From positions 438,198 to 502,197 of the forward strand of contig JADJOZ010000003.1 in the NCBI GenBank assembly GCA_016713525.1: a DNA stretch of 64,000 bases. Direction: 5' to 3'. The notes beneath the pieces were generated by a model, which did no database searches, was not told the origin of the DNA, and saw nothing but the letters and a program-made list of their open reading frames with translations. Origin of the DNA: Bacteroidota bacterium (lineage in GTDB: Bacteria; Bacteroidota; Bacteroidia; AKYH767-A; OLB10). How positions within the stretch are numbered: the stretch's first letter is position 1; each line of letters starts with the position of its first letter. Shown here piece by piece: positions 18,024 to 29,600 of this stretch. The position numbers and the translations under genes are program-made.

Positions 18024-19217
18024 TCAGTATCCAATCCGGTAAAGCACGCCGGTAGGACTCTTTGGACCGAATAATTTTTGAGTCAGGATATAAACTTCAC
18101 CATTGATATCTTCACCAAAAGAATTTATTTTTCCATCTGTTTCATTGCTGCCATTTTCATTTACTATTACCTCGCTCCGTTGCCACGAACCATCTGCTAA
18201 TTGTTTTAACGCAAAAACCTTCCCCGACCAATCGCCGAAGAAATAATTGCCATGCAGGGATGGAAACATTTTACCACGATACATGTGTCCCCCGCAAATA
18301 CTGATTCCGGTATCATGGTCGTATTCATCAATCGGGAGCAGTAAACCGGTTTTATCGCAATTTGTTTTAGGATTGAAACAATGGTATCCTTCCATAATTC
18401 TCCATCCATAATTGCCACCTTTTTTAATAATATTTATTTCTTCATACTTATTCTGACCAACATCACCACAAAATAATTTTCCTGTTACCTTATCGAATGA
18501 AAACCGCCACGGATTCCGCAGTCCGTAAGCCCAGATTTCAGGTTTTGTATCAGGTTTTCCAACAAAAGGATTGTCTTCAGGTATTTTATAGGGAGTTCCT
18601 TTATCGACATCAATTCTCAGAATTTTTCCCAGCAAAGTATTCAGATTTTGTCCGTTCCCGATAGTGCCGTGTTCATCATTTGCACCACCGCTATCACCGG
18701 TACCAATGTAAAGATATCCATCCGGACCAAAAGCGAGCATACCACCGTTGTGATTGCTTTCAGGCTGCGCAATTTCCATAATCACTTGAGGCTCGTCAAT
18801 AGCCTTATCGGGATTTGCAGGATTTACCTTGTAAACAGCAATGGTGCTCTTGTGATCATTTCCTTTGGTATTATCAGGAGAGCTGTAGTACAAATAAAAC
18901 TGACCATTGTTTTTGTAATCGGGATGAAATGCCATTCCAAGCAAACCTTTTTCACTGTAGGCAATGTTCAGGCCATCCAATCGGTTTGAAATATTTAAGA
19001 AAGGCTCTTTCAATACCTGTCCGTTTTTAATGATATATACTTTACCTCCCTGTTCGAAAACGAAAATTCGAAATGTGCCGTCATCAGGACAAGCCATTCC
19101 AACGGGACTCGTAAAGCCGGATGCAACTTGTGCCAGTTTTAAATTTAATTTGTTCGCAGTTTGTCCGGAACCCAATGCCGGAACTAGTAACAGAAACAGA
19201 AATAGGAGTGATCGCAT
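18024..19217 (-). CDS. PQQ-dependent sugar dehydrogenase (GSDH/sorbosone type), secreted
   Basis: About 397 residues with a signal peptide (MRSLLFLFLLLVPALGSGQ). Six-bladed propeller motifs typical of soluble aldose sugar dehydrogenases follow: EKGLLGMAFHPDY, YYSSPDN, ESNHNGGMLAFGPDGYLYIG, AYGLRNPWRFSFD, and GNYGWRIMEG. It is predicted to oxidise sugars in the periplasm with PQQ as cofactor. The ATG at 19217 is preferred; the upstream in-frame TTG at 19235 lies within a TAnnTTTG promoter box. Confidence 0.87.
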   Translation of the reverse strand: MRSLLFLFLLLVPALGSGQTANKLNLKLAQVASGFTSPVGMACPDDGTFRIFVFEQGGKVYIIKNGQVLKEPFLNISNRLDGLNIAYSEKGLLGMAFHPDYKNNGQFYLYYSSPDNTKGNDHKSTIAVYKVNPANPDKAIDEPQVIMEIAQPESNHNGGMLAFGPDGYLYIGTGDSGGANDEHGTIGNGQNLNTLLGKILRIDVDKGTPYKIPEDNPFVGKPDTKPEIWAYGLRNPWRFSFDKVTGKLFCGDVGQNKYEEINIIKKGGNYGWRIMEGYHCFNPKTNCDKTGLLLPIDEYDHDTGISICGGHMYRGKMFPSLHGNYFFGDWSGKVFALKQLADGSWQRSEVIVNENGSNETDGKINSFGEDINGEVYILTQKLFGPKSPTGVLYRIGY

Positions 19218-19232
19218 GATAATGTCTTTGTT

Positions 19233-19240
19233 CAAAATTA
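19233..19240 (-). promoter_or_regulatory. -7 box TAATTTTG of the sugar dehydrogenase gene
   Basis: Reverse-strand TAnnTTTG match about 16 nt before the ATG at 19217; used to choose the start. Confidence 0.5.
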
Positions 19241-19354
19241 GGAAAATGAATTTGAATTTGTCGGTAAATCAATGTTTTTGGTGAAACAAGTTATGTTTCG
19301 GAGCTCAGATCACATTAAAATGTACCTGCTAATTTAGTTTTCGTATAGTAATTT

Positions 19355-19577
19355 GGTGCCTGCAATCAATAACCTGCCAGTTCTTTGCAACTTTCCAGGG
19401 GAGAAAATTGAAAGTTGAGTTTGCAATGGATTTCGCATACAATTCACATCGGAAATCCTAAAAACAACTGCAGATACTTGCGCTCTTAATTTCCTGTAAA
19501 ATCAGGACATTAGGTAGCCTGAAAATGATGCTTCATTCATGTTGGAAGGGGTAGGCGCCAATTGCCTGCCCCTTTTT
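19355..19577 (+). ncRNA. Candidate structured leader RNA or sRNA
   Basis: A 390-nt gap without an ORF holds a long structured segment ending in a strong terminator. GGTGCCTGC (19355-19363) can pair over 9 bp with GTAGGCGCC (19551-19559), which overlaps the 5' arm of the terminator. The two pairings exclude each other. Inside, CAACTTTC (19388-19395) pairs with GAAAGTTG (19410-19417), and further small hairpins are possible. The DUF2807 gene begins 47 nt after the T-run, so this may be an attenuator leader or an independent small RNA. It does not match a riboswitch I recognise, and its promoter is not clear. Confidence 0.4.
19548..19577 (+). terminator. Intrinsic terminator upstream of the DUF2807 gene
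   Basis: GGGGTAGGC pairs with GCCTGCCCC around a 7-nt loop, followed by five T. It points into the downstream gene, so it ends a transcript that starts in the gene-free interval. Confidence 0.75.
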
Positions 19578-19623
19578 ATTTTTATTCCCGATTTTTTTGC
19601 TACTTTTATGCAAAATATCTGTT

Positions 19624-20331
19624 ATGAAAACCAAAATTCTCTTACCATTCCTATTTTTAATAGTTTTATCTTTTGGATGCAATCGGACATACACCGGTCA
19701 GGGTCCAGTGGTAGATGAGGTCCGTGAAGTTGGTGAATTTAACCGGATAGTTTTGAATATGGAAGCATTGGTAGTAGTTAAAGACAGTCTGGTTCATTCC
19801 TGTGTGGTAAAAGCTCAGGGAAATATTCAAGAAGCCATCATTACCAGAATGGATGGAAATACTTTGGTGATTACAACCAAAGGTCAGCTCATTACGAATG
19901 AAGAAATCGTTATTGAAATCAGCATGAATAAGGAGATGGCATTTGAAGTGAATGGTTCCGGAAAAATTCTTTCGATAAATACTTTCAAAAATGATGAACT
20001 CGATTTCGAAATTAATGGTTCCGGTGTTATTGAAGCCGATGTAGTTGCCAATAAAATCACCAGCAATATTTCAGGGTCAGGTATACTCGATTTGAGTGGC
20101 AGTGCTAATAGCTTTAACATGCAGATCAGTGGTTCAGGAACTGTTAATTCTTTTAACCTCGTAACACTCGATGCCAAGGCATCTATTTCCGGCTCAGGTG
20201 AAGCTGATGTGAATGCCGGCAAATCGCTCTATGCCAAAGTTTCCGGAAGCGGAGCAGTTCGTTATTTGGGAAACCCTGAAATTTCAAAGGATATTTCCGG
20301 AAGCGGTACGGTAGAAAAACATGTGCAGTAA
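19624..20331 (+). CDS. Head GIN domain / DUF2807 lipoprotein
   Basis: About 235 residues. A lipoprotein signal peptide (IVLSFGCNR lipobox) is followed by a DUF2807 putative auto-transporter adhesin head GIN domain (about 45-235). The domain has the characteristic repeated G-S-G turns (NGSGKI, NGSGVI, SGSGIL, SGSGTV, SGSGEA, SGSGAV). This is a right-handed beta-helix, probably on the cell surface or in the periplasm; its function is unknown. ATG 19624 is chosen since it begins the signal peptide. Confidence 0.88.
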   Translation: MKTKILLPFLFLIVLSFGCNRTYTGQGPVVDEVREVGEFNRIVLNMEALVVVKDSLVHSCVVKAQGNIQEAIITRMDGNTLVITTKGQLITNEEIVIEISMNKEMAFEVNGSGKILSINTFKNDELDFEINGSGVIEADVVANKITSNISGSGILDLSGSANSFNMQISGSGTVNSFNLVTLDAKASISGSGEADVNAGKSLYAKVSGSGAVRYLGNPEISKDISGSGTVEKHVQ

Positions 20332-20361
20332 TTTTTTAGCTGGTAACTGAACGGTTTTGTT

Positions 20362-21204
20362 TTGATCAGAATAGAAAAAAATAAATTACTTCATGGAAAA
20401 CATGGTCGCTCTTTTCTGGCTGACGTTTTCCTTCCCGAAAGTGCGGGCGAAATTCCTTTTGTGATTTTTGCACATGGCTTCAAAGGATTTAAAGATTGGG
20501 GAGTATTTGATCTGGTTGCTTCACAATTTGCTACTTCCGGTTTCGGATTTATCAAGTTCAATTTTGCATTTAATGGAACAACACTGGAAAATCCTTTGGA
20601 TTTTGATGATCTCGATGCTTTCGGAAATAATAATTTTACCCATGAACTCGATGATCTGGAAGTTGCAATTGATTTCCTGATTTCTAATGCAGAGGCATTC
20701 CGGGTAGATATTAACCGAATTTATTTAGCCGGCCACAGCAGGGGAGGAGGCATAGTTATTTTGAAAGCTGCTGAAGATTCGCGTGTCAGGGGAGTTACTT
20801 CGTGGGCCGCTGTTGCGGGATTTGCGAGACATATAACGGTTCAGGATATACGTTATTGGCGACAGGCTGGTGTGTTCTATGTTGAAAATTCCAGGACCGG
20901 ACAGCAAATGCCTTTGTATCCGCAGTTGTATGAAAATTATTATCGCAATCGATATCGTCTTAATATTCTAAAGGCTGCGGAGCGATTGAAAGTTCCATTT
21001 CTAATAATTCATGGTGATGAAGATGAAACGGTTCCTGTTGATCATGCTATAGAATTGAATAGGGCAGCACCTGATTCAAAACTCATTTTATTGAACAAAG
21101 CGAATCATTCTTTTGGTGCCGTTCATCCTTATTTATCTGCTGAACTTCCGCATGATTTTAGTAGTGTTGTTACGCACACCATAAGTTTTTTCAGATCGTT
21201 GTGA
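20362..21204 (+). CDS. Alpha/beta hydrolase (dienelactone hydrolase/prolyl oligopeptidase-like)
   Basis: 280 residues. Oxyanion strand FVIFAHGFKGFKDWG (about 34-48) and nucleophile elbow GHSRGGG (about residue 128, Ser) are present. The Asp is in IHGDEDETVP (about 218-227), and the His in NKANHSFG (about 250). A complete catalytic triad is therefore visible. No signal peptide. The start is TTG at 20362, 30 nt after the DUF2807 stop, so co-transcription is possible. The substrate is unknown. Confidence 0.85.
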   Translation: MIRIEKNKLLHGKHGRSFLADVFLPESAGEIPFVIFAHGFKGFKDWGVFDLVASQFATSGFGFIKFNFAFNGTTLENPLDFDDLDAFGNNNFTHELDDLEVAIDFLISNAEAFRVDINRIYLAGHSRGGGIVILKAAEDSRVRGVTSWAAVAGFARHITVQDIRYWRQAGVFYVENSRTGQQMPLYPQLYENYYRNRYRLNILKAAERLKVPFLIIHGDEDETVPVDHAIELNRAAPDSKLILLNKANHSFGAVHPYLSAELPHDFSSVVTHTISFFRSL

Positions 21205-22045
21205 GATATTTAATTCCTGCTCAGAAGGAAATTTATTGATGTGGAAGGTTCAGCCCTATAACTATGTAAATCCTCCAGACGATTAACTCAATGCAGGAGG
21301 TAACATTACCACATCACCAAATCCTGTGCTCTCACATCTTTTTATCCAGTAACACCAATCACCAAACCACCACCCCTCGAATGCGCTCTGGGCAAGAATC
21401 ACCAAACCACCAAATCCAATGCAGTCACACCTTTTTACTGAGGAACAATAATTAGCAAGTCAGCACCCACGCATCGTACCTTGCGAGGACCAGCATACTC
21501 CATACAAATCTACCACCGAAATCTCCATATTACCGTTGAAAATTGACTTACTTCTTCACTTTTAAACTCTTGTTAATTAATATTCAATTAAGCCATTTTG
21601 AGGACGAAAAGGGATTTTTATGAGAAACATATTTTTAGATAAAACAAAATTCTTCACCCCGCATCAGAGCTAAAGATTCTTGCGGGGACCAGGATTCAGT
21701 GGGAGAAATACATTTTTCTGACATACTTATAAGTAGTTCCAAAATCAATCATTAATTTTGTGTTTAACACTTTTAACTCCACAAAAACATTTTTTAAGAA
21801 TGGTTTCGATTGTTGAGCAGAAACATGAAAATGAGAAATATCGAGGTAAAAAAATTTAGCTAAACTTTTCATATCATAAACATCCATCTGGAAATCTTCT
21901 TCCAAATGGAGCTGATTTTAAATTGACTAAGAATTTGAATAGTAGAGGAAAAATATTTGAAATGAATATTCTTGATCACTTAATCTTAACTTTAGAAAAT
22001 TACTTTTGCCGATGAAGGGGGCATTATAGAAAACTTAATTTTAAT
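21205..22045. repeat. Gene-free interval with core/filler repeats
   Basis: Two copies of the approx. 38-bp core found at 43-47 kb occur at 21324-21360 and 21418-21455. They are flanked by ACCACCAA and AGCA-type fillers and one palindromic CCCTCGAATGCGCTCTGGG element (21373-21392). The rest is AT-rich. A 69-codon reverse ORF (21696-21905) is not convincing. Confidence 0.7.
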
Positions 22046-22132
22046 TTATTTTCTGATACCTTGACTGTTGCAAGTACTGAAATAAAATAAAAGGAGAGAA
22101 AGTAGGATGAATATTTTTTTCATTCGTGTCAT
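22046..22132 (-). pseudogene. Vestigial fourth copy of the propeller gene (signal peptide only)
   Basis: Encodes a signal peptide nearly identical to that of the neighbouring paralogs (MTRMKKIFILLSLLLFYFST, then CNSQGI), but runs into a stop after 28 codons and unrelated AT-rich DNA. The upstream spacer is also nearly identical to the spacers of the other copies. It is the scar of unequal recombination in the tandem array. Confidence 0.8.
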
Positions 22133-22155
22133 ACTAAACAATAAAATTATGAAAT

Positions 22156-23635
22156 TTACTCCTTCATCACTTTGCCATAGACAACATTGTTCCCCCAACG
22201 AATTTTTAATATATAGATGCCGCTACTCAATTCTGAAATATCAACATTTTTTCAATTGCGACCAAGGCGGTATTTGCTCAACTACTATTATTTTTCCAAC
22301 CAGATCTATACGTTCCATACTTCCATTTTGTGATTGCGGTGGATAAACGATTTGAAAAAGCCCTTGCGTTGGATTTGGCTGAATTTTGATTGGACTTATG
22401 GATAGTTCATTTGAGCCGACCAAACTATCACACAAACTTCCAACAAGTGCACCCAAAAAGTAGTTGGGGTGGTTGGGTACTGTGTAACTATTATAGACCG
22501 GAAGATATACAGAATGTTGTTGAACATCACATGCAACACCTAAACTATCAGGATAATTGATGATGTGCATAATTGGGGTTGTGGATCCTGAAGAAATATA
22601 TATTTTACCATCTGGAGCCAAACCCACAAGACTAAATGATAAAGCAGAATTATTATAATAGGTACCATCCCAAATTGCAACAGTTATCAAAGTAGTATCT
22701 GGTTGATTAGAGGTCACATCTATCTGGTAGAAATATCTTGCAGAAGAACCATATAAGTATTGTGAATTGGGTGAAAATGCACAGCCGACAGCGATTGTCG
22801 AATCGTTTATAGTAACTTGTCTGAAATTACTCAACATGCCACTACACCTGTCAAAATCAAATAATTCAAAATCATCCGCTGAATTGTAGCCTCCAAAGCG
22901 GGTTCCATCCGGCGAAAAACTGTAAACACCCACTCCTTCCCTGTAATTGAAAGCTTGTGAATGGGAAAAACTCACCCCCACAGGGGTTAATAAAAAAAAA
23001 TGAAGTCCCGTTCCATTCCTGTCATGAATATTGATCCACCAATCCCGACCGTTTGCATGTTTGCAGGCTGCAATCCCTCCTGCAGCATACAAACCAGTTT
23101 GAATTATTTGATTTTTGGCAATTACTGCTCCTTTAATTCCATCCAGATTCATGTCAATTATGGAGTTATAAAAGAAATAAGCATAGGAGGGTGATGAAAT
23201 GGTATCTATTGTCATATGAAAAATGTAATAAATATTAGTACTTTCTGGCAAAGGAAGAATTAATGTAGCTTGTGGTAACCTTAATCCATCGCCAAACCAC
23301 TGAGGTGAAGAATAAGTTGAAGGACTCAGCCCTGTACCATTTTGCAAAGTATCACCTATTTTGTTAATAATGGTTACACCGTTGGTCGCAAATAAAAAAT
23401 TGCCAGAGCTATCTGAAATCGTCGTTCCTGTTACATCAAAATCTATTGCTCTGTTTTCATAAGTAATAACAGGTGGTCCTAAAAAAAAATCCATTTTCCA
23501 TCCTCCCCATGGGGGATTTCCAATTTGATCCCCATAACCACCCATCCAGATATTGGAGATGCCTTGACAGTTGCATGAACTGAAATAAAATATAAGGAGA
23601 GAAAGTAGGATGAATATTTTTTTCATTCGTGACAT
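22156..23635 (-). CDS. Secreted beta-propeller protein, T9SS type A (tandem copy 1; frameshift near C-terminus)
   Basis: About 490 residues. The signal peptide (MKKIFILLSLLIFYFSSC) is followed by a propeller-like body with FATNGVTI, GDGLRLPQATLILPLP, ANGRDWWINIHD, FSPDGTRFGGYN, FDFDRCSGML, FSPNSQYLYGSS and LAPDGKIYISS. A T9SS sorting domain (IQPNPTQGLFQIVYPP) ends the protein. Compared with the other copies an extra C at about 22252 shifts the frame; the last 30 residues (VDISELSSGIYILKIRWG) are intact in the next frame down to 22156. Start ATG is 23635 or 23626. Secreted and surface-attached; function unknown. Confidence 0.78.
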
Positions 23636-23658
23636 ACTAAACAATAAAATTATGAAAT

Positions 23659-25136
23659 TTACTCCTTCATCACTTTGCCATAGACAACATTGTTCCCCCA
23701 ACGAATTTTTAATATATAGATGCCGCTACTCAATTCTGAAATATCAACATTTTTTAATTGCGACCAAGGCGGTATTTGCTCAACTACTATTATTTTTCCA
23801 AACAGATCTATAAGTTCCATACTTCCATTCTGTGATTGTGGTGGATAAACGATTTTAAAAAGCCCTTGCGTTGGATTTGGCTGAATTTTGATCGGATTTA
23901 TGGATAGTTCATTTGAGCCTACCAAACTATCACACAAACTTCCAACAAGAGCACCCAAAAAGTAGTTGGGGTGGTTGGGTACTGTTGCGGAATTATAAAC
24001 AGGTAATGTTACCGAATGCTGAATAACATTACATGCGATACCATTGCTATCGGGATATTCAATATAATGCATCAATGGAGTAGTTCCAGGTGTTGTGATA
24101 TAAATTTTACCATCAGGAGCCAAACCTAACAATCCGAACGTAGCAGGATGAGTGTTGTAATATGTGCCATCCCAAATTCCAACAATCTTAAAAGTGGTGT
24201 CGGGTTGATTCGAAGTCACATCAACCTGATAAAGGTATCTAAGTGAAGATCCATATAAATATTGAGAATTTGGTGAAAAAGCACTACCAAACCATGATGT
24301 AGAATCATTGATAACAACATGCCTAAAGTTACTCAACATACCACTACATCTGTCAAAATCGAAGATCTCAAAATCATCCACTGTATTGTATCCTCCAAAC
24401 TTGGTTCCATCAGGTGAGAAACAATAGGAGCCTACTCCTTCTCGGTAATTGAAATTCTGTGTGTGAGAAAAGGAAACACCTGAAGGCTCCAAAAGAAAAA
24501 AATGCAGACCGGTTCCATAGCTATCATGTATATTGATCCACCAATCTCGTCCGTTTGCGTGCTTGCAAGCGGAAATACCATTGGAAGAAAACAAACCTGT
24601 TAGTACAATATGGTTTTTAACAATAACTCCGCCCTTTCCACCATCAAGATTCATGTCAATTATGGAGCAGTAAAAATAGTAAGCATAAGCTGGTATGCTA
24701 ATAGTATCCCATGTCATGTGAAAAAGGTAATAAATATTTCCGCTTTCTGGCAGAGGTAATATCAGAGTAGCCTGAGGAATTCTCAGTCCATCACCAAACC
24801 ATTGTGGAGATGAGTAGGTGGAAGGACTTAATCCCGTGCCGTTTTGCATTGTATCGTTAGCATTGTTTAGAATGGTTACACCATTAGTAGCGAATAAAAA
24901 GTTGCCAGCAGTGTCTGCGATTGTGGTTCCGGTATAATCAAAATCAATAGCCCTGTTTTCATAATTTATCACAGGTGGTCCAGCAATAAAATCCATTTTC
25001 CAGCCGCCCCATGGGGGATTTCCAATTTGATTCCCATAACCACCCATCCAGATATTGGAGATCCCTTGACTGTTACAAGTACTAAAATAAAATAAAAGGA
25101 GATAAAGTAGGATGAATATTTTTTCATTCGTGACAT
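23659..25136 (-). CDS. Secreted beta-propeller protein, T9SS type A (tandem copy 2; frameshift in signal peptide)
   Basis: Paralog of copies 1 and 3 with the same body motifs and an intact C-terminal sorting domain ending YGKVMKE. One A is missing just after the MKK codons, which breaks the signal peptide. Restoring it gives MSRMKKIFILLYLLLFYF and the normal CNSQGISNIWMGGYG junction. It starts 23 nt after copy 3 ends. Parts of the DNA of copies 1 and 2 are nearly identical, especially the 3' ends and spacers, suggesting recent duplication or gene conversion. Confidence 0.78.
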
Positions 25137-25159
25137 ACTAAACAATAAAATTATGAAAT

Positions 25160-26628
25160 TTACTCCTTCATCACTTTGCCATAGACAACATTGTTGCCCC
25201 AACGAATTTTTAATATATAGATACCGCTACTCAATTCTGAAATATCAACATTTTTTAATTGCGACCAAGGCGGTATTTGCTCAACTACTATTATTTTTCC
25301 AAACAGATCTATAAGTTCCATACTTCCATTTTGTGATTGTGGTGGATAAACGATTTGAAAAAGCCCTTGCGTTGGATTTGGCTGAATTTTGATCGGACTT
25401 AATGATAGTTCATTTAAGCCTACCAAACTATCACACAAACTCCCGACAAGTGGGCCAAGGAAATAGTTGGGGTGGTTGGGAACTGTAGGCCTGTTATAGG
25501 AGGGCAACGTAACGCTATTTTGAATTACATTACATGCTATTCCCGGATTATCTGGTTCTTCAATAGTATGCAATGAGGATGTGACGGAACCTGTAGTAAT
25601 ATAAATTTTCCCATCAGGAGCTAAGGCGGGCAATGCAAATGTTGCGGCATAATTACCAAACCAGGTACTATCCCAATTAGCAACAGTTATCAATGTGGTA
25701 TCAGGTTGATTAGAAGTGACATCTACTTGATATAAATATCGAATAGAAGCACCATACAAATATTTTGAATTAGGGGAAAAGGCACTCCCGAAACTTACAA
25801 TCGAATCGTTTATTATAACTTTTCTATAATTACTCAGCATCCCGCTACATCGGTCAAAATCGAAGATCTCAAAATCATCTACCGTATTGTACCCTCCAAA
25901 TTTGGAACCATCAGGTGAAAAACTATAGGTACCCAGACCATCTCTAAATCCAATTGATTGCGAATGAGAATAAGTTACTCCAAATGGTGTTAAAAGAAAA
26001 AAATGCAATTCACTACCCAACTTGTCATGAATAGAAATCCACCAGTCGCGCCCATTCGCATGCATGCAACCAGAAATGCCTCCCGTTGCAAATAATCCGG
26101 TCTGTATTACTTGGTTTTTAGCCACAACTACTCCCTTACCGCCATCAAGGTTCATATCAATCACTGAATAATAAAAATAATAAGCATAAGAAGGGATGTT
26201 GATAGTATCTATTGTACTATGAAACAAATAATACAGGTTAGTACTTCCCGGCATGGGAAGAATTAAGGTAGCTTGAGGAATTCTGAGCCCATCGCCATAC
26301 CATTGAGGAGAAGAATATGTGGAGGGACTCAATCCTGTGCCGTTTAGCATAGTGTCACTTGCACTATTGATTATGGTTACTCCGTTTGTTGCAAACAAAA
26401 AATTGCCTGAACTGTCTGCAATCGTGGTTCCCGTAATATTAAAATCTATTGCTCTGTTTTCATAAGTAATAACGGGTGGTCCGGCAATAAAATCCATTTT
26501 CCAACCGCCCCAAGGAGGTGCCCCAAAAAGTTCGCATATCCCCCCATCCAAATATTGGAGATTCCTTGACCAAAACTCATGTTTACATAAAATAAAGCAA
26601 AAGAAAGCAACAAGATTGTTTTTTTCAT
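25160..26628 (-). CDS. Secreted beta-propeller protein, T9SS type A (tandem copy 3; frameshift after signal peptide)
   Basis: First transcribed of the three paralogs. Its signal peptide differs (MKKTILLLSFALFYVNMSFG). A one-base loss near 26520 separates WMGGYANFLG from APPWGGWKMDF. The body motifs (FATNGVTI, HANGRDWW, FSPDGSKFGGYN, FDFDRCSGML, LAPDGKIYI) and the sorting domain match the other copies. Its ATG overlaps the TGA of the large upstream gene (ATGA), so the four genes form one coupled operon. Confidence 0.78.
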
Positions 26629-29600
26629 TCGTTTATGATTATTAAAGGTTCAGCAGCTTGTAGTTCTCCTGAAACCAGTTCAAAAACACGAATTAGATAA
26701 ATTCCTGGAGTAGTTTTCTTAAGAGTTACTGAAACAGCATTTTTGTTTGAACTTCCTTGAACAAAATCAAGGGTGCCTCCCATTACATTGGTGACTATTA
26801 TTTTGCAATTTTCAATATCAATTGAGTTGCTGTAAATCAAAAAACTACCGGTGTTAGGATTGGGAAAACATTTTATTTTTGTACCTAACGATTGAGATTT
26901 GGACGGATGTAAATTAGAAACTCTCATGCTAGGATAACACAACAATTCATCATTGTAGGAATTTTTGTATCCAAGGGAATTCAAAACACTACGTGCTATA
27001 AAAACGCCTCGGCCACCTGATTCAGGACATTGAGCAGCGACTTCTGCTAACTGGGCAAGAAGTACATCACCAATTGTTTCTTGAATCATTAAAGTAAAAC
27101 CACCCAAATAACTGATTTGCAAATTGGATTCAATAGTTGTATTAACTTCTTCATATTCCAGCGGCTCAAAAATTGCTTCAATGGCATCTATAATTTTTAA
27201 ATCATAAACAGCTGTTGTTGTATCAAGTGGTTTTTTCAAATTCTCCCAAAATAATTTCAATGTATCATTTAGTCCATAATCCTCATTTTCGGCCATTGAT
27301 AACACTGTTTCATTTATTACATTTAGCAATAAACTATCACTAAATGCATTAGTAATTAATTGGGCTGAATCAAAGTTAAGTTGGTCAGTCAAATAATCTC
27401 TAATAGTCAACATTCGTCCTGATGAATTTGATAAATAATCAGAAATAAAATCACTATAATAAGTACTTAAGGTTGAATTTGAGGAAATTATTTTCAGTTT
27501 GTCATATAAATTACTTTTGGTGATTTCTCTCAGCTCAGTTTCAAAATCGGAGGCATATATAGAATCGATAACCACAAGGCTGTCTATTTCAGTGAGTTCA
27601 GAGTCCATTTCTCTGGAAACACTGCATTGAGTATAATAAGGAATAGTTTCAGTCCCAGGATTGGGGTCAAACCAATCAAAAGCAAAAGAGCCAATTGGTG
27701 GTTCAAAATTTGGGTAGCGGACCGTTCCTATTGCATGAGTGTCATCAACGATAAATTGATTATACTGAATACCATCATTTGTCAGGTTAAAATTAAAAGC
27801 GCCAATTTTAACTCCGCTTATATCTTCATACGGTATTGAACCAAGGTTGTAGCCGGTCCAGTTATTCGCAGTGTGATCTTGAATTCCAATAATAGCTGTT
27901 GGATCCAATTCCAATCCATGCCAATTTACATTCATAGTGTTATTTCGGAATTGTACAATAGATGGAGAATTATTTTGAAAGAAAAACCCACGTTGTGTAC
28001 CTGTTGAGTAATTGTTATGAATTACACCTTCCGGACTCATCATGAAACGGAAGCTGTTTGCGGAGGTAGTAGATCCATCACCGGAAACAGAATTTCCTAT
28101 AACTGTAAAATTAGTTGAATTGCTAAATGATATTCCATCAGCAAAAACACTGTTATCGTTTGCAACAATGGTATTATCCGAAACTGCCAAATTAAATTGT
28201 GCAGGAGTCATATTTTGATTAACTGAACCAACATGAATTCCTGATTCGGCATTGTCTAAATTTATAACATTACAAGCAATTTTACTTTGAGCCGGTGTGC
28301 TCATAAAATCAAAATTATCTAATGAAATGCCACGAACTCCATTAGCGGATGTTGAATTATCCATATTAATCTCATTGCCTTCAATTCGAATTCTACCAGC
28401 AAAATCCATAAACATCATATCTATTCCTCGTACAGAAGCATTGATAGTGTTGCCTAAAAGAGTTGTAGGTTGCCCTGCACTTGCTAATACAGAAATTGCT
28501 CTCTCAGTAGAGTTAAAAAGAGCATTTGAAACTGTTACAGCACCTCTGTATGTTTCAATACCATCATCACAATTAGAAAATGTTGGATTTGATGAATTCA
28601 GTAAACCAGTAATTGATAGCGAAGCCCATTTGTCTATTCCAAATGTATAAATTCCATTCCCTTGAAATACGAGCCAATTATAGTTTGCTTCAGGATGAAT
28701 ATCCTCAAAAAAGTATTTGATACAGTAAGTATACTATTTTTAGCTATTATTCCGTTACTCAGATTCGAAAAATAGGAAGGAAAAGTAATATTAGTAGAAG
28801 TTAAACCTATCAAATCATTTTCAACATAAATACCGGAGTAACCGTTATTACCATTCGCAGGCAAATTTGGTAGATTTCCATATACTGGAAGTAACGGAGA
28901 GGTTGATTCAAAATAACAACGAGAGAGTATTTTAGGATAGGAAGTCATTAATGATGAAGGAGAACCGAGTGAGTATATTCCAGTAAAGGTATTCAAAAAT
29001 CTTGTTCTTCGCAACAGTCCATATGAACGAGGGTTAAAATACACTCCATTGTAGGCATTAGCTATTTCGCATTCGTCTGATGAAATGTTGTTAGTGTACA
29101 ATTTGCCCTTTTCTTTAACTTCAATACCTTTCCACATTAATGATGAACAAGCATCAAAGTTACACGCATTCAATCTCAAACTTCGGTAAGAATCAACTAC
29201 AATGGTAGACCGTTCTGCAAATTGAATTTGTACATTGTTGAGAATCAAATCTTTATCAATTAGAAGTTCTCCTTCAACATAAATATCAATTCCAGTCAGA
29301 ATGTCAACTCCGGTAAAAGGGTCGGTTGTATGTGAACCAGGATCATTTAAAATGGCTTCATCTACAAGCTCTTGTGCATTTGAATAACCGTCAAGAGTAA
29401 CATCCACAGTAGGACTGCAGCATTCTACGGGTATAACATCCACAGAACCTGTGACAGTGCACGATGTTCCTGATGTACTGGTTACAGTGACGGAATAGGT
29501 TTGCGGAGTTGTGGGATTAACCGTCAAAGTAGATCCGGTTGAACTACCCGGAGACCACAAGTAGTTATAGCTTCCGGTTAATTGAGGATCTAATGTTACT

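Noticed and set aside
19355..19577. 6S RNA, tmRNA or RNase P RNA
   Set aside because: No tag-peptide ORF, no conserved RNase P boxes, and the fold is not a single rod; a named housekeeping RNA cannot be supported.
21696..21905. 69-codon reverse ORF
   Set aside because: No Shine-Dalgarno or -7 box, no recognisable domain, in AT-rich intergenic DNA; too weak to call.
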